DNA from: JBPYFK01 sp051984675
GTDB taxonomy: Bacteria > Actinomycetota > Actinomycetes > Mycobacteriales > Pseudonocardiaceae
Reading direction: 5' to 3'
DNA: 64,000 nt
Assembly (NCBI GenBank): GCA_051984675.1
Contig: JBPYFK010000163.1
Span: 1 to 64,000, forward strand
Notes under the pieces: generated by a model
Told to the model about the DNA's origin: nothing
Database searches by the model: none
What the model saw: only the letters and a program-made list of their open reading frames with translations
Translations under genes and position numbers: made by a program
Shown: positions 24,663 to 33,149 of the stretch, in pieces
Layout of the letters: each line of letters starts with the position of its first letter
Position numbering within the stretch: the first letter of the stretch is position 1

Positions 24663-25214
24663 ATGCCCAGCCGTGATCCCGTCGCCGCACTGGGCGAAAC
24701 CGACCCGAAGCAGGTCAGCGAGGAGGACCTCGTCCGGCTGCTGGAAGCAGCGTCGGAGAGGGCCCGCACCGGCCAGGGAGGAGACCTCAGCGCGCTCAGC
24801 GCGGAGCAGTTCGCTCGGCTGATCTCCCGTGCCTCCAATGCGCAACTGGAGGCCGTCGTCGCCCGCGAGGAGCTGCGGCGGGCCATCCTGGACGAGGTGT
24901 TCCGGCGGATGAGCGAGCACTACAAGGCCGAGACCGCGAAGGCGGTCGAGGCCGTCGTGCGCTGGCGCATCGGTAGTGCTGACGACGACTACCTCCGCTA
25001 CGAATGCGTGCTCAGCGGCGGCACGTGCACGCTGCGCGACCCGACGGGGGTCGACGCGCGGGCCACGATCACGCTCAGGCCGGCGGAGTTCCTGAAACTG
25101 GCTTCAGGCAACGCTTCCCCGCCCACGCTGTTCATGAAAGGCAAGCTCAACGTCGCCGGCGACCTCGCGTTCGCGGCCGGACTGACCAAGCTCTTCCAGA
25201 TCCCGAGAGCCTGA
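24663..25214 (+). CDS. SCP2 sterol/lipid-binding-domain protein
   Basis: 183 residues from ATG 24663, with AAGGAGG ~8 nt upstream. The N-terminal ~75 residues are helical and acidic. Residues ~85-180 carry an SCP2-like domain, including VRWRIGSADDDYLRYECVL, ATITLRPAEFLKLASG and LFMKGKLNVAGDLAFAAGL. SCP2 domains bind sterols or acyl chains and often serve lipid metabolism. The shared operator and TetR neighbour place it in the fad regulon. Confidence 0.78.
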   Translation: MPSRDPVAALGETDPKQVSEEDLVRLLEAASERARTGQGGDLSALSAEQFARLISRASNAQLEAVVAREELRRAILDEVFRRMSEHYKAETAKAVEAVVRWRIGSADDDYLRYECVLSGGTCTLRDPTGVDARATITLRPAEFLKLASGNASPPTLFMKGKLNVAGDLAFAAGLTKLFQIPRA

Positions 25215-25223
25215 CGCGCGACC

Positions 25224-25439
25224 TCACCGCCGGAAGTCCAGGATCTCCTGCCCGTTGAAGTAGCCGCCCTGGCAGAACGCGGCGTCACCGTCATACAGGA
25301 TCACCGCATTTCCGCCATACGAGACGCAGTCGTTCATCGACACGGAGGCCGCCGCGGCAACGGCCGGAACGGCCGCCGCCAACAGCACCCCGAAACCGAA
25401 CCCAGCGAACACCATGAGCCGCTTCGCTGACTTGCGCAT
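25224..25439 (-). CDS. small secreted protein, hypothetical
   Basis: 71 residues. The N-terminus MRKSAKRLMVFAGFGFGVLL plus an Ala-rich stretch ending AVAAAASVS is a classical signal peptide, cleaved near residue 31. The mature ~40 residues contain two cysteines (NDCVSYGG and AAFCQGGYFNG) that could form one disulfide. AGGAGAG lies upstream. No family is recognised; it converges with the SCP2-like gene. Confidence 0.65.
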   Translation of the reverse strand: MRKSAKRLMVFAGFGFGVLLAAAVPAVAAAASVSMNDCVSYGGNAVILYDGDAAFCQGGYFNGQEILDFRR

Positions 25440-25910
25440 AGCACTTTCTCTCCTGTCCCGAGGTCCCCTCCCCGCTCAGTACTAAGAATCCGCGGAAATG
25501 CCGCAGCACCGCGCGCCGGACCACGCCGGTGAGCGCTCCTCGATCAGGTGGATTTGTTGCGATATACAACCTTATTGGACGTGACGTACCGCGCGTTGGT
25601 AACCCATCGAGTGACTTAATCGCGACGCACTCCTTTCCTCATGGCCACGGGTGTTCGCAACCGAAATAGCGAAGAAGTGCTCTTCGCCACGGTCAGGAAT
25701 TCGTAAACAACGGCGGCCGTTTGCGTTAATGACCCGTTTCGTCGGCTGGCCGACCTCATGGGTGAAACTAGACGCCGGGTGTGGGCTCCGCGGGGGAGAA
25801 CCCACACCCGGGGGCGCAGTGGGCAGAGCACGAAAGGCGCCCCAGATGCCGTCCGGTGTCGCGAGCCACCGGCCGACCACAGCTTCGAGAGTGAACGGGA
25901 GGGCGAAGCC
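25440..25910. other. 471-bp intergenic region with a strong hairpin
   Basis: No gene supported. The middle (25550-25700) is A+T-rich and probably carries promoters for the flanking genes (for example TTGTTGCGATATACAAC). At 25775-25811 an 11-bp perfect stem (CCGGGTGTGGG / CCCACACCCGG, 15-nt loop) lies ~100 bp upstream of the small acidic-protein gene and could be a leader attenuator or a terminator. Confidence 0.45.
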
Positions 25911-26144
25911 GTGAGTAACGTCAAACAGGACCCCGGCACCCCCATCTACGGCGAGATCGAGCAGGAGCTCGGGATGCCGGAGATCGAAGTGCACGACTTC
26001 GGCATGCACTCCTTCGACCTTTCGGTGGACGGACCACTGGTGAGCGACGATGCCGACGTCCAGGTAGCCGAGCCTGAGGCCGGTGAGGCGGGAGCCACCG
26101 AGACGGGAAGCGGCAAGCGGCGCCGCGGCGACAAGCGCTCCTGA
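25911..26144 (+). CDS. small acidic protein with basic tail, hypothetical
   Basis: 77 residues from GTG 25911, with GGGAGGG ~7 nt upstream. The first ~65 residues are strongly acidic (TPIYGEIEQELGMPEIEVHD, then FDLSVDGPLVSDDADVQVAE) and the last dozen strongly basic (GKRRRGDKRS). There are no cysteines and no signal peptide or membrane span. It is monocistronic with its own leader hairpin and terminator. No family is recognised; composition alone would fit a DNA- or protein-binding accessory factor or a precursor peptide, but there are no modification enzymes nearby. Confidence 0.55.
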   Translation: MSNVKQDPGTPIYGEIEQELGMPEIEVHDFGMHSFDLSVDGPLVSDDADVQVAEPEAGEAGATETGSGKRRRGDKRS

Positions 26145-26149
26145 CAGCG

Positions 26150-26183
26150 AGGTGGTGCCTGGTCGTTTGACCAGGCACCACCT
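26150..26183. terminator. bidirectional terminator
   Basis: A 15-bp perfect stem AGGTGGTGCCTGGTC (26150-26164) / GACCAGGCACCACCT (26169-26183) with a GTTT loop, between the acidic-protein gene (+) and the E2 gene (-). Confidence 0.9.
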
Positions 26184-26193
26184 TGTGTCCGAA

Positions 26194-27603
26194 TCAGTAC
26201 GTGATCGCCATGCTCGGATCACCGAGCAGCGCGCCGACGTCCGCCAGGAATCGGGAGCCCTGCGCGCCGTCGACAACCCGGTGGTCGAAGCTCAACGCCA
26301 GCTGGCAGACCTGACGTGCGACGATCTGGCCGTCCACCACCCACGGCATCTCCCGCACCGCGCCGAGCGCGAGGATCGCGGACTCGCCCGGGTTCAGGAT
26401 CGGGGTCCCGGTGTCCACCCCGAACACCCCGACGTTGGTGATGGTGATCGTGCCGTTGACCAGGTCACCCGGCGACGTCTTGCCGTCCCGCGCCGTGACT
26501 GTGAGCTGCCCGATGGCTTCGGCCAGTTCCCGCAACGACATCGCGTCGGCATCCCGGACCTTGGGCACGACTAGACCGCGCGGGGTGTCCGCGGCGATCC
26601 CGAGGTGCACGTAGTCCTTGTAGACGATCTCGCCAGCTTGCTCGTCCCAGGTTGCGTTGACATCCGGGGTGCGGCGCACGGCCAGGCACACCGCCTTCGC
26701 GGCGAACGCCAGCGGGGTGACCTTGACGTCCCGGAACTGCGGGTGGCCCTTCAGGCGCTGGCGCAGTTCCATCATCGGCGTGACGTCGACGGTGAGGAAC
26801 TCCGTGACGTGGGGCGCGGTGAACGCGCTGCCGGCCACGGCCTCGGCCGTGGCCCGGCGAACGCCCCGGATCGGCACCCGGCGTTCCCGCGTCCCGGCCT
26901 CCGCCGGCACGACCGAAGGCGCTTCCGGGGCCTCCGCGACTGCCGCTGGCGCGGCAGCGGCTTCGACGTCCTCCCGCGTGATCACGCCCCCCGCGCCCGA
27001 TCCAGTGATCGAGCGCAGGTCAACGCCCAGGTCCTTGGCGAGCTTGCGCACCGGCGGTTTCGTCAGCGGCACGGCGCCGCTGGGCTCCCCGATTTCCGGT
27101 GGGCCCATGGGGGGCATCTCCGGGGCGATCCCTGTGGCGACACCGTTGGCCGTCTGCTCCGGCCGGCTCTGCTGAGGAACCCCGGTCGAAGCAGCCGCCT
27201 TGCGCGGCCGGCGCTTGGCCGCCGACGTCCTCGGGCCGTAGCCGACGAGCGTGGCGATCCGACCGTTGGCGCTCTCCTCGCCGATCTTGCCGCCGGATTC
27301 GGCAGCCTCAGCCGGAGCGGCAGCCTCCGGCTTCCCAGCCGCCGCTTCGGCACCGCCGGCTTCCAGATCGATCGTGATGATCGGCGTGCCGACCTCCACG
27401 GTCTGGCCGGGTTCGGCGAGCAGCTCCGTCACCCTGCCGGCGTAGGGGCAGGGCAGTTCCACGGACGCCTTCGCCGTTTCGATCTCCACGACCGTCTGGT
27501 TCAGCTCGACGGTGTCACCTGGCTGCACGTGCCAGGTGACGATCTCAGCTTCGGTCAGCCCCTCACCGACATCGGGCAGGGGGAAGTGCTTGAGTTGTGC
27601 CAC
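26194..27603 (-). CDS. bkdC: branched-chain 2-oxoacid dehydrogenase E2 (dihydrolipoamide acyltransferase)
   Basis: 469 residues from GTG 27603. A lipoyl domain (residues 1-80) carries the lipoylated Lys in EIETAKASVEL. Linkers rich in Ala/Pro surround a peripheral subunit-binding domain (~175-210; VRKLAKDLGVDLRSITGSG), and the catalytic domain (~240-465) has the active-site motif SFDHRVVDGAQGSRFL. It transfers branched acyl groups from E1 to CoA. It is last in the E1a-E1b-E2 operon, 11 nt after E1b. E3 (lipoamide dehydrogenase) is not in the window. Confidence 0.88.
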   Translation of the reverse strand: MAQLKHFPLPDVGEGLTEAEIVTWHVQPGDTVELNQTVVEIETAKASVELPCPYAGRVTELLAEPGQTVEVGTPIITIDLEAGGAEAAAGKPEAAAPAEAAESGGKIGEESANGRIATLVGYGPRTSAAKRRPRKAAASTGVPQQSRPEQTANGVATGIAPEMPPMGPPEIGEPSGAVPLTKPPVRKLAKDLGVDLRSITGSGAGGVITREDVEAAAAPAAVAEAPEAPSVVPAEAGTRERRVPIRGVRRATAEAVAGSAFTAPHVTEFLTVDVTPMMELRQRLKGHPQFRDVKVTPLAFAAKAVCLAVRRTPDVNATWDEQAGEIVYKDYVHLGIAADTPRGLVVPKVRDADAMSLRELAEAIGQLTVTARDGKTSPGDLVNGTITITNVGVFGVDTGTPILNPGESAILALGAVREMPWVVDGQIVARQVCQLALSFDHRVVDGAQGSRFLADVGALLGDPSMAITY

Positions 27604-27614
27604 CGACTACCCCC

Positions 27615-28634
27615 TCACCAGGCCAACGAACGGTCTACGGCGTCCAGTACCCGGTCCAGATCAGGGAGGTAGTCGTCCTCCAACTTGCTCGGCGGGTAAG
27701 GGGTGTCGAATCCGGTCACCCGCAGCACCGGAGCCTCCAGCGAGTAGAAGCACTCCTGCTGCACGCGGGCGACCACCTCGGAGGTGATCGACGACTCCGC
27801 CGGTGCCTCGCTCACCACGATCAGCCGGCCGGTCCGGCGTACGGACTCGAACACCGGACCGAGGTCCAGCGGCGACAGCGTCCGCAGGTCGATGACCTCC
27901 AGCGAGTGACCGTCTTCCTCGGCGGCGGTGGCCGCGTCCAGGCAGGTTCGGATCATCGGGCCATAACCGACCACGGTCGCCGTGGCGCCCGGGCGCAGCA
28001 CCCGGGAGCGGAACAGCGGCTCGGGCCGCACGGTCGTGTCCAGCTCACCCTTTTCCCAGTACCGCCGCTTCGGTTCGAAGAACAGCACCGGGTCGTCACA
28101 GGCGATGGCCTGCTGCAGCATCCAGTAGGCGTCCACCGGGTTCGAGCACGACACCACCTTCAGGCCAGCGACGTGCGCGAACAGTGACTCCGGGGACTCG
28201 GAGTGGTGCTCGACGGCACCGATGCCACCGCCGAAGGGCACCCGGATGACCACCGGCATCTTGACCTTGCCCTGGCTGCGGTAGTGCAGCTTGGACAGCT
28301 GGGACACGATCTGGTCGAAGCCGGGGAAGATGAACCCGTCGAACTGGATCTCGCACACCGGGCGGAAGCCACGCATCGCCAGACCCACGGCGGTGCCGAT
28401 GATCCCGGATTCGGCCAGCGGGGTATCCAGTACACGCTGTTCACCGAAGTCCTTCTGCAACCCGTCGGTGATCCGGAAGACGCCACCGAGCTTGCCCACG
28501 TCCTCGCCCATGACCAGGACCTTCGGGTCGCTTTCCAGGGCGGCCCGCAGGGCCATGTTCAGTCCCTTGGCGATGGTGATCGTCTGGGTGCGGACCTGCG
28601 TGTCCGGGCGTTCGATCGTCGGAGCCGCCATCAC
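27615..28634 (-). CDS. bkdB: branched-chain 2-oxoacid dehydrogenase E1 beta
   Basis: 339 residues. Typical E1-beta sequence: NMALRAALESDPKVLVMGED, DTPLAESGIIGTAVGLAMRG, VVIRVPFGGGIGAVEHHSES, and VYGYGPMIRTCLDAA-like VVGYGPMIRTCLDAA. With E1 alpha it forms the thiamine-diphosphate heterotetramer that decarboxylates 2-oxoacids of Val/Leu/Ile. Its ATG overlaps the E1 alpha stop by 4 bp, indicating translational coupling. The acyl-CoA products could prime branched fatty acids or feed the fad genes. Confidence 0.88.
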   Translation of the reverse strand: MMAAPTIERPDTQVRTQTITIAKGLNMALRAALESDPKVLVMGEDVGKLGGVFRITDGLQKDFGEQRVLDTPLAESGIIGTAVGLAMRGFRPVCEIQFDGFIFPGFDQIVSQLSKLHYRSQGKVKMPVVIRVPFGGGIGAVEHHSESPESLFAHVAGLKVVSCSNPVDAYWMLQQAIACDDPVLFFEPKRRYWEKGELDTTVRPEPLFRSRVLRPGATATVVGYGPMIRTCLDAATAAEEDGHSLEVIDLRTLSPLDLGPVFESVRRTGRLIVVSEAPAESSITSEVVARVQQECFYSLEAPVLRVTGFDTPYPPSKLEDDYLPDLDRVLDAVDRSLAW

Positions 28635-29878
28635 CGAACACCTCCCACCGCGCTGGCCTGCTGGTCGGCGAATCCTTCGAGGTAGCGCAGATACTCCTCA
28701 CGTTGCGCCTCCACCGGCGGACTCGCCTCCGCGTAGCTCTCGGAGAAGATCCGTTCCGGGGGCGGAGTGGCCATGCTGAAGCAGAACTCGCGGTAGCGGG
28801 CCGCCAGCTCGTCGGCCTCGGCGTCGACCGAGTCGAAGAAGTCCTGGTCGGCGACCTTCTCCCGGACCAGGTGCACGCGCAGCCGCTCGATCGGGTCCTT
28901 GAGCTTCCAGGTTTCCAGCTCGTCGGCCAGCCGGTACCGGGTCGGGTCGTCGGACGTGGTGTGCGCGTCCATCCGGTAGGTGAACGCCTCGATGAGCACC
29001 GGACCGTTGCCGTGCCGGCACTCCTCCAACGCCCACTTGGTCACGGCGTAGCTGGCCAGCACGTCGTTGCCGTCCACGCGGATGCCGGGGAAGCCGTAGC
29101 CGGAAGCGCGCCGGTACAGCGGCACCCGGGTCTGCCGTTCCAGCGGTTCGGAGATCGCCCACTGGTTGTTCTGGCAGAAGAACACCACCGGCGCGTCGTA
29201 GACCGAGCTCCACACCATGGCTTCGTGCACGTCGCCCTGGCTGGTGGCTCCGTCCCCGAAGAACGCGATCGTCGCCGCACCGTCGTCGTCACCGACCCGG
29301 CCCTCGAACCGCTGGCCCATGGCGTACCCGGTGGCGTTCAGGCACTGGTTGCCGATCACGATCGTGTACAGGTTGAATCCGGTGGCCAGCGGGTCCCAGC
29401 TGCCGTGGTCGGTGCCCCGGAAGATGCCGAGCAGCTCGGTCGGGTCGATGCCGCGGCACCAGGCGACGCCGTGCTCGCGGTAGCTGGGGAAGGCCATGTC
29501 CTGCGGGCGCAGCGCGCGGCCGGCACCGATCTGCGCGGCCTCCTGGCCGAGCAGCGGAACCCAGATACCGAGCTGGCCCTGACGTTGCAGCGCGTTGCCC
29601 TCGCGGTCGGCGCGGCGGACCAGGACCATGTCCCGGTACATCCCGCGCAGGTCGTCGGAGGTGAGGTCGGGGTCGAAATCGGAGCGGGAGACCCGCTCAC
29701 CTTCGGGGGTCAGGAGCTGAACGAGCTCAGCCCCACCCTCGCTTGTCGCACGCAAACCGGCGATCACCTGTTCCCTGGTGGGTTTCGCTGCGGTGGCGGC
29801 AGGGGAACCGGGGGATGACCCTGAGGCGGGTGCGCCGGGTTCGGGCGGGGTAGGACGCGTCCAGTGTTCTGCGGACAT
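28631..29878 (-). CDS. bkdA: branched-chain 2-oxoacid dehydrogenase E1 alpha
   Basis: 415 residues from ATG 29878, with AAGGAG eight nt upstream; a longer frame to 30079 is unsupported. The thiamine-diphosphate motif runs FFGDGATSQGDVHEAMVWSS to CQNNQWAIS (GDG...NN). Also visible are the phosphorylation-loop region YRMDAHTTSDDPTRYR and REHGVAWCRGIDPTELLG. A Pro/Ala-rich 45-residue N-terminal lead is unusual but common in actinobacteria. First gene of the E1a-E1b-E2 operon. No Lrp-type bkdR is adjacent. Confidence 0.88.
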   Translation of the reverse strand: MSAEHWTRPTPPEPGAPASGSSPGSPAATAAKPTREQVIAGLRATSEGGAELVQLLTPEGERVSRSDFDPDLTSDDLRGMYRDMVLVRRADREGNALQRQGQLGIWVPLLGQEAAQIGAGRALRPQDMAFPSYREHGVAWCRGIDPTELLGIFRGTDHGSWDPLATGFNLYTIVIGNQCLNATGYAMGQRFEGRVGDDDGAATIAFFGDGATSQGDVHEAMVWSSVYDAPVVFFCQNNQWAISEPLERQTRVPLYRRASGYGFPGIRVDGNDVLASYAVTKWALEECRHGNGPVLIEAFTYRMDAHTTSDDPTRYRLADELETWKLKDPIERLRVHLVREKVADQDFFDSVDAEADELAARYREFCFSMATPPPERIFSESYAEASPPVEAQREEYLRYLEGFADQQASAVGGVR

Positions 29879-30325
29879 GTGAGATCTCCTTGTGTCACAC
29901 CGACCGGGTCGCTTGTGACGACCTGGCTGGTTTGCCCCACTCCACCCGTGGCCGTTCGGCCGGTGAGCCACGACACGAGCGGATGGGGAGATTGGACCGC
30001 TACCCGCCATCCTGGCATGAAATCCGCCGATTCCGTGAGACCTGCCACAGTGAGCGATGTTGGCAAGTTTTCCCTTCACCGATCACCACAAGGCACGTTA
30101 ATCGGTTCGGATCAACCCCGAAATCGCAGGTCATCAAAGCAATGGACGTCCGACTAACGCCCCTCGGAAGGTTTCGCGTACCGGGCGGTCGGCGCACGCT
30201 GGAAGTACCACCGAGAGGTCATCGCAGCGACACACGGAATCACGTACCGTACACAGCCGAAATTCATCCGTATGGCCTAATCCGGCCGTGACCGACCGCG
30301 TGTGGTGCGGCATACGATCGCGGCC
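29879..30325. promoter_or_regulatory. divergent promoter region of bkdA and the M20 peptidase
   Basis: 447 bp without a supported gene. TACGAT (30313-30318), seven nt before the peptidase GTG, looks like a -10 element for leaderless expression. On the other side AAGGAG precedes bkdA. No clear operator palindrome was found. Confidence 0.45.
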
Positions 30326-31768
30326 GTGGATCGTGCAGCAGTGCAACAGACCGTTCAGCGCAAGTGGGACCCGAGGACCAGGAACGACGGCATCATCCCG
30401 AGCCTGTCCGAGCTGGTCCGAATACCCGCCGTCTCCCCGTCGTTCGACACCGAGTGGGCCGCGAACGGCCATCTCGACGCGGTCATCGCACACCTGCACG
30501 CCTGGATTTCCGCACGCGGCATCCCCGGCGCGCACCTCGAAGTCGTCCGCCTGCCGGGCCGGACTCCGCTGCTGCTGGTGGACGTCCCGGCGACCCCAGG
30601 AACCCTGGCGAACCGCCCGGACACCGTTCTGCTCTACGGCCACCTGGACAAGCAGCCGCCGATGGGCGGCTGGTCGGAGGGCCTGGACGCGTGGACACCG
30701 GTCCTCCGCGACGACCGCCTCTTCGGGCGTGGCGCGGTCGACGACGGTTACGCCGGCTATGCCGCCGTCACCGCGATCGAGGCCGTACGCGCACACGATG
30801 GTGAGCACGCACGCTGCGTAGTCCTGCTGGAGACCGGTGAGGAATCCGGCAGCCCTGACCTACCCGCTTACCTGGAGCACCTGGCTGACCGGCTCGGTGA
30901 CGTGTCGCTGGTGGTGTGCCTGGACGCCGGCGCCGGCGACTACGAGCGCCTGTGGTTGACGTCGTCGCTGCGCGGGGGCGCGCAACTGGAGATCACCGTC
31001 AAGGTCCTGGACTCGGGGCTGCACTCGGGTGTCGCCAGCGGCATCGTGCCGAGTTCGTTCCGCGTGTTGCGCCAGTTGCTGGACCGGGTGGAGGACTCCG
31101 CCACCGGGGAGATCCTGCTGCCGGAGCTGAACGTCGAGATCCCGGCGAACCGGGTGACCGAAACGCGGCAGGCGCTCGATGCGGTACCCGGCCTGGTACG
31201 GGACGCGGTGCCCCTGCCGGAGGGCGTCCGTCCGGTCACCAACGACGACGTCGAACTGGCGCTGAACGGCACGTGGCGACCGACGCTGTCCGTGATCGGC
31301 GCCGACGGGCTGCCGAAACCCGGTGAAGCCGGGAACGTGCTGCGCCCGTCCACCACGCTGGTGCTGAGCTTCCGGCTGCCGCCGACCGCCGACCCGTACA
31401 AGGCGCTGGACGCGATCCACGGGGCGCTGTCCACCGACGTCCCCTACGGCGCGGAGATCCACTTCGGACGGACAGAGGCCATGCCGGGCTGGAACGCGCC
31501 GCAGCTGACACCCTGGCTGCGTTCCGCGCTGGACGCCGCCAGCGAGGAACTCTTCGACGAGGACTGGCGCACCATGGGTCTCGGCGGCTCGATCCCGTTC
31601 ATGGGGCTGCTGCACGACGCCTACCCGCGCGCACAGTTCGTCGTGACGGGCGCGCTCGGGCCGGGCAGCAACGCGCACGTGCCGGACGAGTCGCTGCACC
31701 TGCCCTACGCCGCGAAGGTCACGTCGGCCATCGCGTACGTGCTGGACGCACACGCCACCCGGAACTGA
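30326..31768 (+). CDS. M20-family dipeptidase/peptidase
   Basis: 480 residues from GTG 30326, chosen because TACGAT lies seven nt upstream with no ribosome-binding site (leaderless pattern); a GTG at 30302 would add eight residues. Metal-site motifs are LLYGHLDKQPPMGGW (His, Asp), GRGAVDDGYAGY (bridging Asp) and LETGEESGSPD (catalytic Glu pair), plus the dimerisation lid with LHSGVASGIVPSSF. Family members are di-zinc carboxypeptidases or dipeptidases of the CNDP/PepV type. Probably cytosolic. It ends 8 bp from the convergent EEP gene. Confidence 0.85.
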   Translation: MDRAAVQQTVQRKWDPRTRNDGIIPSLSELVRIPAVSPSFDTEWAANGHLDAVIAHLHAWISARGIPGAHLEVVRLPGRTPLLLVDVPATPGTLANRPDTVLLYGHLDKQPPMGGWSEGLDAWTPVLRDDRLFGRGAVDDGYAGYAAVTAIEAVRAHDGEHARCVVLLETGEESGSPDLPAYLEHLADRLGDVSLVVCLDAGAGDYERLWLTSSLRGGAQLEITVKVLDSGLHSGVASGIVPSSFRVLRQLLDRVEDSATGEILLPELNVEIPANRVTETRQALDAVPGLVRDAVPLPEGVRPVTNDDVELALNGTWRPTLSVIGADGLPKPGEAGNVLRPSTTLVLSFRLPPTADPYKALDAIHGALSTDVPYGAEIHFGRTEAMPGWNAPQLTPWLRSALDAASEELFDEDWRTMGLGGSIPFMGLLHDAYPRAQFVVTGALGPGSNAHVPDESLHLPYAAKVTSAIAYVLDAHATRN

Positions 31769-31776
31769 CGCGCGTT

Positions 31777-32574
31777 TCACCAGGTCAGATTGACCAGCAA
31801 GCCCGGGTGGTCGGTGCCAGGCACGGCGAGGTTCTCGGCGCTGCCGAAGGTGAACCGGGATTCGGTCGCGAGGACGTGCTGCACATCCCCGTCGCCGTGC
31901 CGGAACCACCCTGGCGGCACACATTTCCGCACGTCAGGGTTGCCCTGCTCGCGCAGGTTGAAGTCGCCGCCGAGGACGGTCGCCGGGTTGTGCCTGCGTG
32001 TCGCGTCGGCGAGTTCCTGGCACTGCTGCAGCGCGGCGATCCCGGCCTTGGCCGTGGAAAGGGTGGTGGTGCACGCCTCGAACTCCGAGAAGGGGGCGCA
32101 CAAGTACCCGAGCTGCTGGTTCCCACCGTCCTGGTGCGCGTACTGCTGCTTCACCACGGCGTCCCGGGCGGCGCCTCGCTTCGGGTTGCTGATCACCGCG
32201 ATCCCGTAGTCACCGCGCCCGTCCGAGCACTGGTACGGCGCACCGCTGCCCTTCGTGCCGACCGGCATGAACTGCCAGCGGTACCCGGTTTCCTGGGCCA
32301 TTCTGGTGATATCGCGGGCACAGATCTCGTTGAGCGTGACGACGTCCGGCTGCCGGTCGTTGATCAGTGCGATCGCCGAGTCCACCGAGCGCTTTCCCCC
32401 GCTGAAGCACGGCGAGAACCCGCCATTGCACAGGTTGAGCTGCAACACGACGAACGGCGCCGTCGCCGTGGCGCGGGGCGCCAGCGGCCAGCCGACCACC
32501 AGCGCGGCAGCGGCCAGGACCACCAGCGCGCCGCCAGCGGCGGCCCTCCCACGCCGACGGAGACATCGGCTCAT
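31777..32574 (-). CDS. secreted endonuclease/exonuclease/phosphatase-fold enzyme
   Basis: 265 residues with a signal peptide (MSRCLRRRGRAAAGGALVVL, then AAAALVVGWPLAP; cleavage near residue 37). EEP-fold motifs follow: VLQLNLCNGG, VVTLNEIC (metal-binding Glu), YGIAVIS, GGDFNLRE (Asp, Asn) and a terminal DHPGLLV (catalytic Asp-His). Six cysteines fit an extracellular disulfide-bonded protein. Substrate could be nucleic acid or phosphodiester lipid; sequence does not decide. Single gene. Confidence 0.8.
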   Translation of the reverse strand: MSRCLRRRGRAAAGGALVVLAAAALVVGWPLAPRATATAPFVVLQLNLCNGGFSPCFSGGKRSVDSAIALINDRQPDVVTLNEICARDITRMAQETGYRWQFMPVGTKGSGAPYQCSDGRGDYGIAVISNPKRGAARDAVVKQQYAHQDGGNQQLGYLCAPFSEFEACTTTLSTAKAGIAALQQCQELADATRRHNPATVLGGDFNLREQGNPDVRKCVPPGWFRHGDGDVQHVLATESRFTFGSAENLAVPGTDHPGLLVNLTW

Positions 32575-33149
32575 GGGCGACCTCCTCGTCTTTTGGCCAG
32601 ATCGAGCCTGTGCACTACTGGAAAAGGACGCGCGTTACCGGCACCCGCCGTACCCCCGAACGGCAAGACGAGGAGGTGTCTGCTCAGTGTCACCACCCGC
32701 GCTGTGCTCACTCACCGGAGCAAAGTGCTGAAACAGCCTCCCGCCGCGCCACCTACGGACCGTGCTCCTACCCGAGCACTTCCTCATCGCTCGCAGCACT
32801 GAATAACACTTCGAAATGCCGGTCAACCGACCAAGGTATTCCGCCAAGAGAGTTAAGAACGCCGGAGAAATCAGAGAACTCCCCGCGTTATCCGCTGACT
32901 GGGCTCCCACCAGAGCGAGTGATACCCAACCGGGCGCACGGACGCCGCTGCCAGCGCAATCTCGATGAGTGCGAAACCACTCGGCGGTGGGCAGCCATCC
33001 ACCCGTTTCGTTCTCGCCCAACCGGGGGACTGCCGCTGATGTTGGAAAAACCGGGCCGGCAGATCGCTCATCCGTGATAACTGTGGTGTCAAGCCATCAC
33101 GTTCTGTGCGGACCATTACGCGACAATGTCGCGGTCACGGAGAGCAGCA
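32575..33149. other. 575-bp intergenic region
   Basis: No frame shows coding bias; the overlapping open frames lack third-position G/C preference. It separates the divergent EEP-fold gene and the repeat membrane-protein gene and presumably carries both promoters. GGAGAG at ~33139 serves the latter. Nothing else recognised. Confidence 0.4.
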
